Of a DNA stretch of 36,053 nt, positions 29,928 through 36,053 are shown piece after piece (position 1 is the stretch's first letter; each line of letters starts with the position of its first letter). Under the pieces are notes generated by a model. The model did no database searches. It was not told the DNA's origin and saw nothing but the letters and a program-made list of their open reading frames with translations. Source of the DNA: an uncultured Pelagibacteraceae bacterium (GTDB lineage Bacteria > Pseudomonadota > Alphaproteobacteria > Pelagibacterales > Pelagibacteraceae); contig CABZCD010000006.1 of assembly GCA_902524105.1 (NCBI GenBank), forward strand, positions 1 through 36,053, read 5' to 3'. A program made the position numbers and the translations under genes.

Positions 29928-30487
29928 AAATTACTGCAAACGAAATAAAGCCTGGAATGATTATAGAACATAAAAATGATTTATGGAATGTTTTAAAAAC
30001 ACAACATGTCAAACCTGGAAAAGGTGGAGCATTTAATCAGGTTGAATTAAAAAGTGTTATTAAAGGAACAAAATTGAATGAAAGATTTCGATCAAATGAA
30101 AATATAGAAAAAGCTGAAGTTGATGAAAAAAAATTCAATTTTTTGTACTCAGATGACAAAAATTCTTATTTTATGGACAATGTCTCATTCGAACAAATAT
30201 CAATGATGAATAATTTAATTGGAGATAAAGCAAAATTGCTTAAAGAAAATTTAGAAGTGACAATATCATTATTGGAGGATAAACCATTATCTATTCAACT
30301 ACCTAAAAATATTGATTGTGTTGTCGAAACGACTGATGCTGTAGTAAAAGGTCAAACTGCTGCTTCGTCTTATAAACCTGCAAAACTAGATAACGGTTTA
30401 ACAATTTCAGTTCCACCATTTATAGAAAACGGAGATAAAATTATTATAGACTCTAGAAATTTAGAATATGTAAAAAAAAATAACTAA
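29924..30487 (+). CDS. efp: Translation elongation factor P
   Basis: EF-P (187 aa) relieves ribosomes stalled at polyproline. The three-domain KOW/OB length is normal, and the domain I loop reads KPGKGGAFNQ with Lys33 where other EF-Ps carry the modified Lys34. The C-terminal VPPFIENGDKIIIDSRNLEYV part is typical. The modifying enzymes EpmA/EpmB are not in this window. ATG overlaps thiE by four bases; suhB begins two bases after its stop. Confidence 0.96.
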   Translation: MKITANEIKPGMIIEHKNDLWNVLKTQHVKPGKGGAFNQVELKSVIKGTKLNERFRSNENIEKAEVDEKKFNFLYSDDKNSYFMDNVSFEQISMMNNLIGDKAKLLKENLEVTISLLEDKPLSIQLPKNIDCVVETTDAVVKGQTAASSYKPAKLDNGLTISVPPFIENGDKIIIDSRNLEYVKKNN

Positions 30488-30488
30488 T

Positions 30489-31298
30489 ATGAGATTAAAT
30501 TCACCAAAATTAAACATTATGTACAAAGCCTGTATGAAGGCCTCCAAGTCACTTATTAGGGATTTTGGAGAAATAGAAAATCTACAAATTTCATCTAAGG
30601 GACCGGGAGATTTTGTATCCTCTGCCGATAAAAGAACTGAAAAAATTATAATAGACGAGTTGCTAAAAGCATATCCTGATTATGGTATTTTAAGTGAAGA
30701 GATGGGAAAAATTAATGAAAAAAACAAAACTAATAGATGGATAATTGATCCAATAGATGGGACGAGTAATTTTTTAAACGGAATACCACAATTTGCAATC
30801 TCTATTGGTTATGAGGAGGAAAATGAAATTAAAAATGGCATAATTTATGATCCAATAAAGAATGAACTTTTTTTTGCAGAAGTAGGTGGAGGAGCTTTTT
30901 TAAATAACTCTAGAATAAGAGTTTCGAAAAAAAAAAATTTGAAAAATTCTTTAATTGGGACTGGTGGCCCCAGAAGTAATAGCAAACTTAAAGATCAAAT
31001 ATTTAAAGAATTTTTTGAAGTTTCGTATAATACTGAAACACCAATAAGAAGGTTTGGCAGTGCCTCCCTTGATCTTGCTAATGTAGCATGTGGAAGATTT
31101 GATGGTTTTTGGCAGCGAGAACTAAGCTATTGGGATATAGCGGCGGGTATTGTTATCATTAAGGAAGCTGGTGGTTTTATTGATTTTTTAGATGGCAAAA
31201 CAGATGAGAGTAAAAAAATGAATATTGTGGCATCTAACTCAATAATACATAACGAATTAGTAGATTTAATTAAAAAAAAAAATATTGAGAATAATTAA
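30489..31298 (+). CDS. suhB: Inositol monophosphatase family protein (SuhB-like)
   Basis: This metal-dependent sugar-phosphate phosphatase (269 aa) carries the family motifs ILSEEMG at about 67-73, WIIDPIDGTSNFLNG at 84-98 (metal ligands D87 and D90) and the C-terminal WDIAAGIVIIKEAGG with the third aspartate. In E. coli SuhB also takes part in rRNA antitermination; either role is possible. It is placed between efp and rpmE. Confidence 0.93.
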   Translation: MRLNSPKLNIMYKACMKASKSLIRDFGEIENLQISSKGPGDFVSSADKRTEKIIIDELLKAYPDYGILSEEMGKINEKNKTNRWIIDPIDGTSNFLNGIPQFAISIGYEEENEIKNGIIYDPIKNELFFAEVGGGAFLNNSRIRVSKKKNLKNSLIGTGGPRSNSKLKDQIFKEFFEVSYNTETPIRRFGSASLDLANVACGRFDGFWQRELSYWDIAAGIVIIKEAGGFIDFLDGKTDESKKMNIVASNSIIHNELVDLIKKKNIENN

Positions 31299-31319
31299 TT
31301 TATAATATATTAGTCGGTC

Positions 31320-31541
31320 ATGAAAAAGAACATACACCCAAATTATCATAAAATTAAAGTGGTTATGACCGATGGTACCGAGTTTGAAACTATGTCAACT
31401 TGGGGAAAAGAGAATGATACTTTAAAACTAGATATTGATCCTAAATCTCATTTTGCATGGACTGGAGGATCCCAAAAGATATTAGATAAAGGTAGGGTGA
31501 GCCGGTATAACAAAAAATTCAGTAATTTAAGAAAAAAATAG
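31320..31541 (+). CDS. rpmE: 50S ribosomal protein L31
   Basis: L31 (73 aa) is recognised by [25 protein letters not shown] and [23 protein letters not shown], the form found in alphaproteobacteria. It has no CxxC pair, so it is the zinc-free type. It is placed before the DUF1013 regulator with two bases between. Confidence 0.95.
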   Translation: MKKNIHPNYHKIKVVMTDGTEFETMSTWGKENDTLKLDIDPKSHFAWTGGSQKILDKGRVSRYNKKFSNLRKK

Positions 31542-31543
31542 AT

Positions 31544-32143
31544 ATGCAAGAATATCCATTTATGCCAAAAGCTACAGCTGTATGGCTTGTAGAAAACACA
31601 AATTTAACTTTTAGACAAATAGCTAAATTTTGTAATTTACACGAACTTGAAGTTAAAGGGATTGCAGATGGAGATGTAGCTAAAGGAATTAAAGCTTATA
31701 ATCCAATTTTAGCCGGTCAGCTCTCTAGAAATGAGATAGATGAATGTTCAAAAAACCCTGAAAGAAATCTTAATCTTATTAAAAAAGATACTAATATACA
31801 AATTAAGGAAAGGAAAAAACCGAAATATACACCTCTATCAAAAAGACAAGATAGACCCGATGCTATTCTTTGGTTGTGTAAAAATGCATCAGAGTTAACT
31901 GATGGACAAATTTCTAAACTTGTTGGAAGTACAAAAGGAACAGTTTCTTTAATAAGGAAGAGAAGCTATTGGAATTTTTCAAATCTCAAACCTAGAGACC
32001 CAGTTATTTTAGCTTTATGTTCTCAAGAGTCTTTTCAAAAAGCATGGGATAAGGCAAAAAGAAGGGTCGAAAGAGAGAAAAAAAGATTATTGAGAGAGGA
32101 AAAAAAGCTTAAAAAAGAAACTTCTGATCAGCAAATAGATTAA
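31544..32143 (+). CDS. trcR: DUF1013 cell-cycle transcriptional regulator (TrcR-like)
   Basis: This 199-aa protein belongs to the alphaproteobacteria-specific DUF1013 family, named TrcR in cell-cycle studies. It begins PFMPKATAVWLVENTNLTFRQIAKFC with a helix-turn-helix-like part, and has a second one around DGQISKLVGSTKGTVSLIRKRSYW (positions about 117-140, key residues G-Q-I-L-G-S-T-K-T-V). The C-terminus is very basic. DNA or RNA polymerase association is likely. It is immediately downstream of rpmE and about 90 bp before rpsU. Confidence 0.85.
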   Translation: MQEYPFMPKATAVWLVENTNLTFRQIAKFCNLHELEVKGIADGDVAKGIKAYNPILAGQLSRNEIDECSKNPERNLNLIKKDTNIQIKERKKPKYTPLSKRQDRPDAILWLCKNASELTDGQISKLVGSTKGTVSLIRKRSYWNFSNLKPRDPVILALCSQESFQKAWDKAKRRVEREKKRLLREEKKLKKETSDQQID

Positions 32144-32218
32144 ATAATATAATCAATTAAATTTATAAGTAATGATATAGACAATTCTTTACTTAAATGC
32201 TAACTACCAACAAAAAAC

Positions 32219-32224
32219 AGGAGG
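32219..32224 (+). promoter_or_regulatory. Perfect Shine-Dalgarno AGGAGG fixing the rpsU start
   Basis: AGGAGG is followed by six bases (TATTTT) and then ATT at 32231, the spacing expected for initiation. No ATG, GTG or TTG occurs in frame between the upstream stop TAA (32201-32203) and the conserved beginning of the protein. A full-length SD is rare among the other genes of this window. Confidence 0.85.
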
Positions 32225-32230
32225 TATTTT

Positions 32231-32425
32231 ATTAAAATAGAAGTTAAAGATAATAATGTTGAACAGGCAATAAGAGTTTTAAAGAGAAAATTGCAAAAAG
32301 AGGGATTTTTCAAAGTAATGAAAATGAAAAGCACTTATGAAAAGCCATCTGAAAAGAAAAAAAGAATTAGAACAGAAAATTTAAAGAGAATAAAAAAACA
32401 ACAAAAATTAAGAAAAAGATATTAA
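32231..32425 (+). CDS. rpsU: 30S ribosomal protein S21 with ATT start codon
   Basis: The 64-aa product reads (M)KIEVKDNNVEQAIRVLKRKL, then EGFFKVMK and YEKPSEKKKR, matching S21 throughout; the Lys/Arg-rich tail is typical. S21 helps 16S rRNA recognise mRNA in the 30S subunit. The first codon can only be ATT at 32231: it sits six bases after AGGAGG, and the frame before it holds no standard start. AUU initiation is known for infC and pcnB, where it gives control by initiation factor IF3. A sequencing error (ATT for ATG) cannot be excluded from one sequence. The gene is too short to be found by a simple 60-codon ATG search. Confidence 0.9.
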   Translation: MKIEVKDNNVEQAIRVLKRKLQKEGFFKVMKMKSTYEKPSEKKKRIRTENLKRIKKQQKLRKRY

Positions 32426-32444
32426 TTTAATTCTGGAGAGAAAT

Positions 32445-32648
32445 ATGCCACAAGGAAAAGTTAAATGGTTCAGCGCAAAAAAGGGATACGGATTTATTAG
32501 GGAGGAGAGTAAAGAAAGAGATATTTTTTTACATGTTTCGGCTTTAGAAAGTTCAAAATTACGTGTTTTAAAAGAAAATCAAATTTTAAAGTTTGATATA
32601 AAAGAGGATAAAGATAAGCTCCAAGCTATTAACCTAAAGAAAATTTAA
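32445..32648 (+). CDS. Cold-shock-domain protein (CspA family)
   Basis: This 67-aa OB-fold RNA chaperone has RNP1 KGYGFI at about 13-18 and RNP2 DIFLHVSAL at about 26-34. GKVKWFSAKK starts the domain as usual. It follows rpsU by 19 nt with GGAGAG four bases before the ATG. Ribosomal-protein neighbours and the short spacer suggest cotranscription with rpsU. The tRNA-fMet gene begins five bases after its stop. Confidence 0.93.
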   Translation: MPQGKVKWFSAKKGYGFIREESKERDIFLHVSALESSKLRVLKENQILKFDIKEDKDKLQAINLKKI

Positions 32649-32653
32649 ATTAT

Positions 32654-32730
<77 letters not shown>

Positions 32731-32776
32731 ACAATACCAACACTTTTTTATTTTAAGATACGTAAAGAAAGTTTTC

Positions 32777-32799
32777 CTGACACACGCCTGACACAACGT
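32777..32799 (+). repeat. Left arm-type double repeat
   Basis: Two CTGACACA units start at 32777 and 32788, so they repeat every 11 bp, about one helix turn. The 23 bp match 33960-33982 in all but two adjacent positions and lie 46 nt inside the left tRNA repeat, in the same orientation as the right copy. Confidence 0.75.
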
Positions 32800-32808
32800 G
32801 AGGTGAAA

Positions 32809-32949
32809 TTAGTGAATAGTTTTGTCTTCGCTGCTGAGATCTTCAAGAAAATTATAAACATCTAATTCAACCCACTCGATTTCAGGGTCCTTGGGATCTT
32901 GTGTGATTGTTTTCTTTGTATATAAGATTTTTTCTTTTTCATCTGCCAT
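32809..32949 (-). CDS. Small acidic hypothetical protein (46 aa)
   Basis: An ATG-to-TAA frame of 46 codons reads MADEKEKILYTKKTITQD, continues with EIEWVELDVYNFLEDL and ends in KTIH. The composition is acidic and mixed, with aromatic residues and no poly-Lys/Asn runs, which is unusual for random frames in this A+T-rich DNA. No named family is recognised. It lies in the mini-island, with the membrane-protein gene 46 bp upstream on the same strand. No clear ribosome binding site precedes it, so the call is tentative; an antitoxin-like or phage-type small protein is possible. Confidence 0.5.
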   Translation of the reverse strand: MADEKEKILYTKKTITQDPKDPEIEWVELDVYNFLEDLSSEDKTIH

Positions 32950-32995
32950 ACTATATATATGGATATTAAATTAACTTTTTCAAGATATTAGCTGT

Positions 32996-33379
32996 TTAAC
33001 TTTTCTTATTCTTTAAATATCTTTTTATAAAATTGGGAATTTTTAAACCAACTTTAATTATACCTTCCTCATCATAATTGCTCGAAAGATTTGCAAAAAA
33101 AGCTATAACTAAAAATTGGGCTATAGCAGTTGTAGCCCCAAGTACAAAATAGATAGGTGTTCCAATCCACCAAGAAATATTAAGACTTTCTATGAAATCA
33201 TAAATCCACATAAGTGATCCAAGCCACATTCCAAAAGCTAACCAAGTTCCACAAACTAATAAAGAAGATAATAAATAACACATTAGAAAGTTTCTTCCTT
33301 TTTTTATACTTTCTTGCGCATTAAACCAAATTGGCAAAACTACCATAATTAAAAAAGCTATGCTAAATCCAAAATCCAT
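32996..33379 (-). CDS. Hypothetical three-helix membrane protein of the mini-island
   Basis: This 127-aa protein has three probable transmembrane helices, about 4-19, 31-58 and 70-96, the second rich in Trp and Gly (GTWLAFGMWLGSLMW). A basic cytoplasmic-looking tail ends KRYLKNKKS. No family is recognised. It is the middle gene of the island, 37 bp downstream of the nuclease-like gene on the same strand. Trp and Cys content differs from the Lys/Asn-rich core proteins around it, in keeping with a foreign origin. Confidence 0.7.
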   Translation of the reverse strand: MDFGFSIAFLIMVVLPIWFNAQESIKKGRNFLMCYLLSSLLVCGTWLAFGMWLGSLMWIYDFIESLNISWWIGTPIYFVLGATTAIAQFLVIAFFANLSSNYDEEGIIKVGLKIPNFIKRYLKNKKS

Positions 33380-33416
33380 AATTAACCCAGAACCACGATC
33401 GCTAAAAGTTTTTTCA

Positions 33417-33929
33417 TTATTTTTTGTAAATAACTTTAAATTCCTCGATTAGCTTTTTAGTTACCGAAATATTAAAATTATTCATCCTAGAATTATAACT
33501 TTTATTTTTCATGAAATCATCCCATGTAAGCTCGAGTATCATTTCAACACTGTATTCATCATTTAAAATCACAATCGATAAACAATCAAAAGTTTTTTTG
33601 TTGTTTTTAATTCCTTCTGGATCCCAAAACGATCCCGTTGTTCCATTAAAAGAGGAAACAGTTTTAATACTATATATTTTTCCATCTCTACTTAATGCAT
33701 CTACATTTTTAGTGGTTATTCCTGCTTTGGTTAGATTTGGCAGTTTTTTCTTTGCTACAAACTTACTTGAACCGATTTTATTATAAAATTGAATTGCATA
33801 ATATTCACCAAGTTCCCCGACTGTATTTTTTGTTCTTAGCACGCCTCGTCTTCTCAATTCTTGCACTGCCTGAGATGAGGGTGAAATAAGCTTTGCTAAC
33901 TCTTCAACAGAAAGGTTTTTCATTGACAC
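33417..33929 (-). CDS. Hypothetical protein with restriction-endonuclease-like (PD-(D/E)XK) fold features
   Basis: This 170-aa protein has a short helical N-terminus (about 5-30) with ELRRRGVLRTKNTVGELGEYYA (key residues R-R-R-G, E39, E42). NVDALSRDGKIYSIK follows at about 75-89. A helix carrying Glu, then D77 and a strand ending in K89, is the pattern of PD-(D/E)XK nucleases, except that the usual acidic residue before Lys is Ser (S87). It recalls DUF6998-type proteins, which share the RRRG-RT-N-GE-GEY beginning; that memory is not verified. Role could be a degenerate nuclease, DNA-binding or defence protein. First gene of the island's minus-strand set. Confidence 0.6.
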   Translation of the reverse strand: MSMKNLSVEELAKLISPSSQAVQELRRRGVLRTKNTVGELGEYYAIQFYNKIGSSKFVAKKKLPNLTKAGITTKNVDALSRDGKIYSIKTVSSFNGTTGSFWDPEGIKNNKKTFDCLSIVILNDEYSVEMILELTWDDFMKNKSYNSRMNNFNISVTKKLIEEFKVIYKK

Positions 33930-33959
33930 AATTTTCTCACTTTTTTTCTGCGATGTCTA

Positions 33960-33982
33960 CTGACACATCCCTGACACAACGT
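33960..33982 (+). repeat. Right arm-type double repeat
   Basis: The second copy of the 23-bp element, with CTGACACA units starting at 33960 and 33971. It lies 72 nt before the right tRNA repeat, so both arm elements are inside the island. Identity to 32777-32799 is 21 of 23. Confidence 0.75.
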
Positions 33983-34054
33983 TAAGTAAATCTAAAAATT
34001 TTATGTAGCTTTTTTGATGTGTCGTGATAATTTTATGGGCAGAAAGGTACGTAT

Positions 34055-34105
34055 GTCAGGCTCATAACCTGAAGGTCGTAGGTTCAAATCCTACCCCCGC
34101 AACCA
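34055..34105 (+). pseudogene. tRNA-fMet 3' fragment (right attachment-type repeat)
   Basis: The 51 nt from the anticodon stem to CCA repeat tRNA-fMet with one compensated pair change (34079 T with 34093 A). The preceding bases (about 34032-34054) keep only scattered similarity to the D arm (GGCAG and GGTA) and cannot form the acceptor stem, so no functional tRNA results. It is either the displaced 3' end after integration or a decayed full copy. Confidence 0.85.
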
Positions 34106-34111
34106 AAATAA

Positions 34112-35170
34112 TTAAAATTTTTTTCTAAAAAATACAATTTTCATTACTATTAATAACAATCTTCCTAAAACACTATTATGTTTTATGTATCTATGAAGAG
34201 ACAGAGAATGATTACTAAAATTTTCTTTATACTTTTCTTCTCCTAAACCAAAATCAAAAACTTTTATTTTATTATCTATGCACCAACTTATTATTTTAAG
34301 AATTAATATTTTCCCAGGTTTGTAATTATTGTAATCATTTGATTCTAAAAATGGAATATAATAGTAAAATGTGTCATTTAAAAAGATACCAAAACAACTG
34401 GAAATAGCTTTATTTTCAATTTTTAATTTTGCAAAAAAATACTTTATATCCTTTTTTTTTATCAAATTGTCAAATGTTTGGATAAATTTATTATCTAGAT
34501 TATGCTTAATGTTTTTATTTTCTAATTGTTTTTTTTTAACTCTAATAATATCTGCAAAATTTATATTTTCGTTTGGCATCTTGATCATACTAAACGAAAC
34601 ATTAAGGTTTTGTTCTAATTTATTAGATTTTATCGTAGTACGATGTAGTTCGTAATATCTTTTTTTATCTTTAATTTTTTGGTTATCTAAATATTTTTTA
34701 AAATTTTCCGGAAGTAAGATCTGGTAAATCTTAGAAAATTTTGTAGATTGAAGATATTTAGTAAATGGGTTTGCGCAACTTCCAATTTGTGAAAGTTGAT
34801 TATTAAAAAAAATAAGATCATAATCCCCTATGTGTTTAAGAATATTCTCCCAAAGATTTGTAAATTCTTTGTCTTTAATTAAAAAATTAAAATTTTTTAT
34901 CAAGATTGGATTACAAACATCTGATCTTTCAGTTCCTATCCATTGCAAAATTTTAAAAATAAAATATTTTTTTATTTCTAGCGGCAGAATAGCAATTATT
35001 TTTTTATTATCATATACAGCTACAATTTTAATTTTTCCTTTGCTTTCTGAAGATAAATTTTTCAAGTAATTATAGGTTTGAAAAAAATTATAATTTGCAT
35101 TTTGAATTAATAGTTCAAAAGTTTTAGAGCATTCCTGATCAAATTTTTCAAAAATTTTAAATTTTAACAT
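34112..35170 (-). CDS. FemAB/CelD-like GNAT-fold acyltransferase
   Basis: This 352-aa protein resembles the FemAB/CelD (GNAT_6) acyltransferases found in polysaccharide and lipoprotein loci. The N-terminal part has FFQTYNYLKNL, IVAVYDNKKIIAILPLEIKK and GTERSDVCNPIL. The C-terminal GNAT domain has FFAKLKIENKAISSCFGIF, FYYYIPF and VFDFGLGEEKYKENF. It is probably involved in decorating a surface glycan or amino-acyl group; the substrate is unknown. It ends seven bases past the tRNA fragment and starts the minus-strand surface-gene cluster at the right edge. Confidence 0.72.
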   Translation of the reverse strand: MLKFKIFEKFDQECSKTFELLIQNANYNFFQTYNYLKNLSSESKGKIKIVAVYDNKKIIAILPLEIKKYFIFKILQWIGTERSDVCNPILIKNFNFLIKDKEFTNLWENILKHIGDYDLIFFNNQLSQIGSCANPFTKYLQSTKFSKIYQILLPENFKKYLDNQKIKDKKRYYELHRTTIKSNKLEQNLNVSFSMIKMPNENINFADIIRVKKKQLENKNIKHNLDNKFIQTFDNLIKKKDIKYFFAKLKIENKAISSCFGIFLNDTFYYYIPFLESNDYNNYKPGKILILKIISWCIDNKIKVFDFGLGEEKYKENFSNHSLSLHRYIKHNSVLGRLLLIVMKIVFFRKKF

Positions 35171-35173
35171 AAA

Positions 35174-35674
35174 TTAAATACCTTTCATTTTATCTACTAA
35201 AATGAATTTAGCTTTACTAATACCTCTTTTACTGCTCTCATTATTTTTTAAACAATAAATTAAAAATTTATTTTTTGTTTTTATATTTTTAATTAAATTC
35301 AAAATTTTTGTGTAGTAACCCTTATTTCTGTCTTTAATATCAGTGAAAAAATCATAAAGTATTAAGGTATTTTTTTTAAAAATTATTTTATTTATTTCTG
35401 TTATTTTCCAACTAGATTTCAAATTCATCCATCCAAAACTTACTGCTTTTTTCTTATAGAAAAGCACAAATAAAATTTGATTATTCTTAAATCTTTCTTT
35501 TCTATTTTCATTAGTCAAATATTTTTTAATACTTTTATGTTTAATAGAATTTATTGATTTATATTTTTTTAAAATAAAATTATCATAAAAAATTTTTTTT
35601 TTATTCCCCTTTGATTCATAGATATAAACTTCTCTGAAAAGAGTTAAAAAATATTTTATAATTCTTTTAAACAT
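35174..35674 (-). CDS. GNAT-like acetyltransferase domain protein
   Basis: This 166-aa protein shows a likely GNAT acetyl-CoA-binding segment, LYDFFTDIKDRNKGYYTKIL (about 105-124; the R-x-K-G-Y-Y part replaces the usual Q/R-x-x-G-x-G). The preceding strand FVLFYKKKAVSFGWMN would be beta-2/3. The glycine pattern is imperfect and no close family is known. It fits tightly between the FemAB-like gene and a glycosyltransferase, so a role in acylating a cell-surface sugar is reasonable inference. Confidence 0.55.
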   Translation of the reverse strand: MFKRIIKYFLTLFREVYIYESKGNKKKIFYDNFILKKYKSINSIKHKSIKKYLTNENRKERFKNNQILFVLFYKKKAVSFGWMNLKSSWKITEINKIIFKKNTLILYDFFTDIKDRNKGYYTKILNLIKNIKTKNKFLIYCLKNNESSKRGISKAKFILVDKMKGI

Positions 35675-35678
35675 CTGA

Positions 35679-36053
35679 TCAATAAAACCACATTATTTTT
35701 TTTAGTATATTTTTCGCTAAGAGCAAAATTACTATGTTTTTTAAATCTAGAATACTCCTACTGTTTTTTATAAGAAAAAACATCGTATCAAAAAAGTTTT
35801 TTTTAAATTTAATATTCATAAATTTCAATTGTAGTATTTTTTTTTTGATTATTTGAAAATTTTTTTCGCTAATATTTTTTTTGTTATTTTTTAACCAATC
35901 TTCATATTCAATAATTTCGACGTCTTTTTTCAATAAAGATAAATTTTTTTCATGAATCCTATAGGTCGCTACAGGTTCTTGAACAACTTTAAATATATTT
36001 TTTTTTGATAAATTTATAAAAAAGTCGAAATCGCCTATAATATTATATTTATC
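35679..36053 (-). CDS. Family 2 glycosyltransferase, C-terminal part (gene enters from beyond the window)
   Basis: The frame is open from the window end to the stop at 35679, giving the last 124 residues. The first visible residues read YNIIGDFDFFINLSK and EPVATYRIHEKNLSLL. This is the end of a GT-A catalytic domain of GT2 enzymes, where the GDFDFF aspartates and the H of YRIH are conserved. A TTG at 35933 could be read as a start, but the conserved part lies before it, so the gene is truncated only by the window. The Lys/Ile-rich tail has no clear domain. Confidence 0.8.
   Translation of the reverse strand, partial: DKYNIIGDFDFFINLSKKNIFKVVQEPVATYRIHEKNLSLLKKDVEIIEYEDWLKNNKKNISEKNFQIIKKKILQLKFMNIKFKKNFFDTMFFLIKNSRSILDLKNIVILLLAKNILKKIMWFY

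Larger units (their letters stand above)
32731..34105. mobile_element. Small integrative element or its remnant at tRNA-fMet
   Basis: The 1,375-bp segment between the end of tRNA-fMet and the end of its repeated 3' part has, inside each border, a 23-bp element made of two CTGACACA repeats 11 bp apart, like the arm-type sites bound by tyrosine recombinases. It holds three minus-strand genes: a 46-aa ORF, a membrane protein and a PD-(D/E)XK-like protein. There is no integrase, so it is either a deletion remnant, a satellite moved in trans, or one of several tandem insertions whose integrase lies outside. SAR11 genomes are known to receive phages at tRNA genes, which fits. Confidence 0.65.

Noticed and set aside
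32144-32218. Riboswitch or structured leader before rpsU
   Set aside because: The 75-nt A+T-rich sequence shows no stable stem or known aptamer core by eye.
34032-34105. Second functional tRNA-Met
   Set aside because: The 5' acceptor strand and most of the D arm are missing or degraded, so no cloverleaf can form.
35679-35933. 84-aa stand-alone ORF starting at TTG 35933
   Set aside because: The same frame stays open to the window end and shows conserved GT2 residues before the TTG, so it is the end of a longer gene.

Overview
The window looks like a chromosomal segment of a SAR11-type (Pelagibacterales) alphaproteobacterium. The DNA is very A+T-rich, genes abut or overlap by a few bases, proteins are short for their families and Lys/Asn/Ile-rich, and gene order is alphaproteobacterial (tol-pal/tilS/ftsH/folP/glmM, zapA/DUF4164 divergent from tkt/pgk/fba, DUF1013 regulator next to rpmE). 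The lineage call is inference from composition and synteny; no marker rRNA gene is present.

Layout. 1-3.3 kb: the 3' end of aroC converges on a minus-strand isoprenoid operon xseB-ispA-dxs. 3.3-7.3 kb: a plus-strand run with sua5 (tRNA t6A synthesis), a two-gene ABC-2 exporter, a putative 2OG-Fe(II) oxygenase and a GT17-like glycosyltransferase carrying an 8-G tract. A minus-strand tRNA-Arg(UCG) separates these from rluD and rpoH. 9.3-25 kb: a long minus-strand block. In transcription order it holds a DUF4164 coiled-coil gene, zapA, a 5-formyl-THF cyclo-ligase gene, ymdB-like, yebC, a phage-type ruvC, tolQ-tolR-tolA-tolB-pal, a strong terminator, cpoB, tilS, ftsH (with a sigma-32-like promoter), folP, glmM, thiD and purA. 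25.1-32.6 kb: a plus-strand block tkt-pgk-fba-thiE-efp-suhB-rpmE-trcR-rpsU-csp, ending in the initiator tRNA-fMet. Neither gap (usual between tkt and pgk) nor ruvAB/ybgC (usual between ruvC and tolQ) is at its expected place.

The accessory part starts at tRNA-fMet. The last 51 nt of that tRNA are repeated 1,375 bp downstream with one compensated T-stem base-pair change. Just inside each copy lies a 23-bp element built of two CTGACACA repeats 11 bp apart, like integrase arm-type sites. The roughly 1.3 kb between them holds three minus-strand genes without integrase: a 46-aa acidic ORF, a three-helix membrane protein and a probable restriction-endonuclease-fold protein. This looks like a relic or satellite integrative element. 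Beyond it, cell-surface-type genes begin (FemAB/CelD-like acyltransferase, GNAT-like protein, and a GT2 glycosyltransferase cut by the window edge).

Most of the window is core metabolism, envelope maintenance and translation. The points most worth following are the tRNA-fMet mini-island and its cargo, an AUU start codon for ribosomal protein S21 behind a perfect AGGAGG, the phage-type RuvC without RuvAB alongside, the near-leaderless heat-shock-type promoter of ftsH, and the poly-G tract in the glycosyltransferase.
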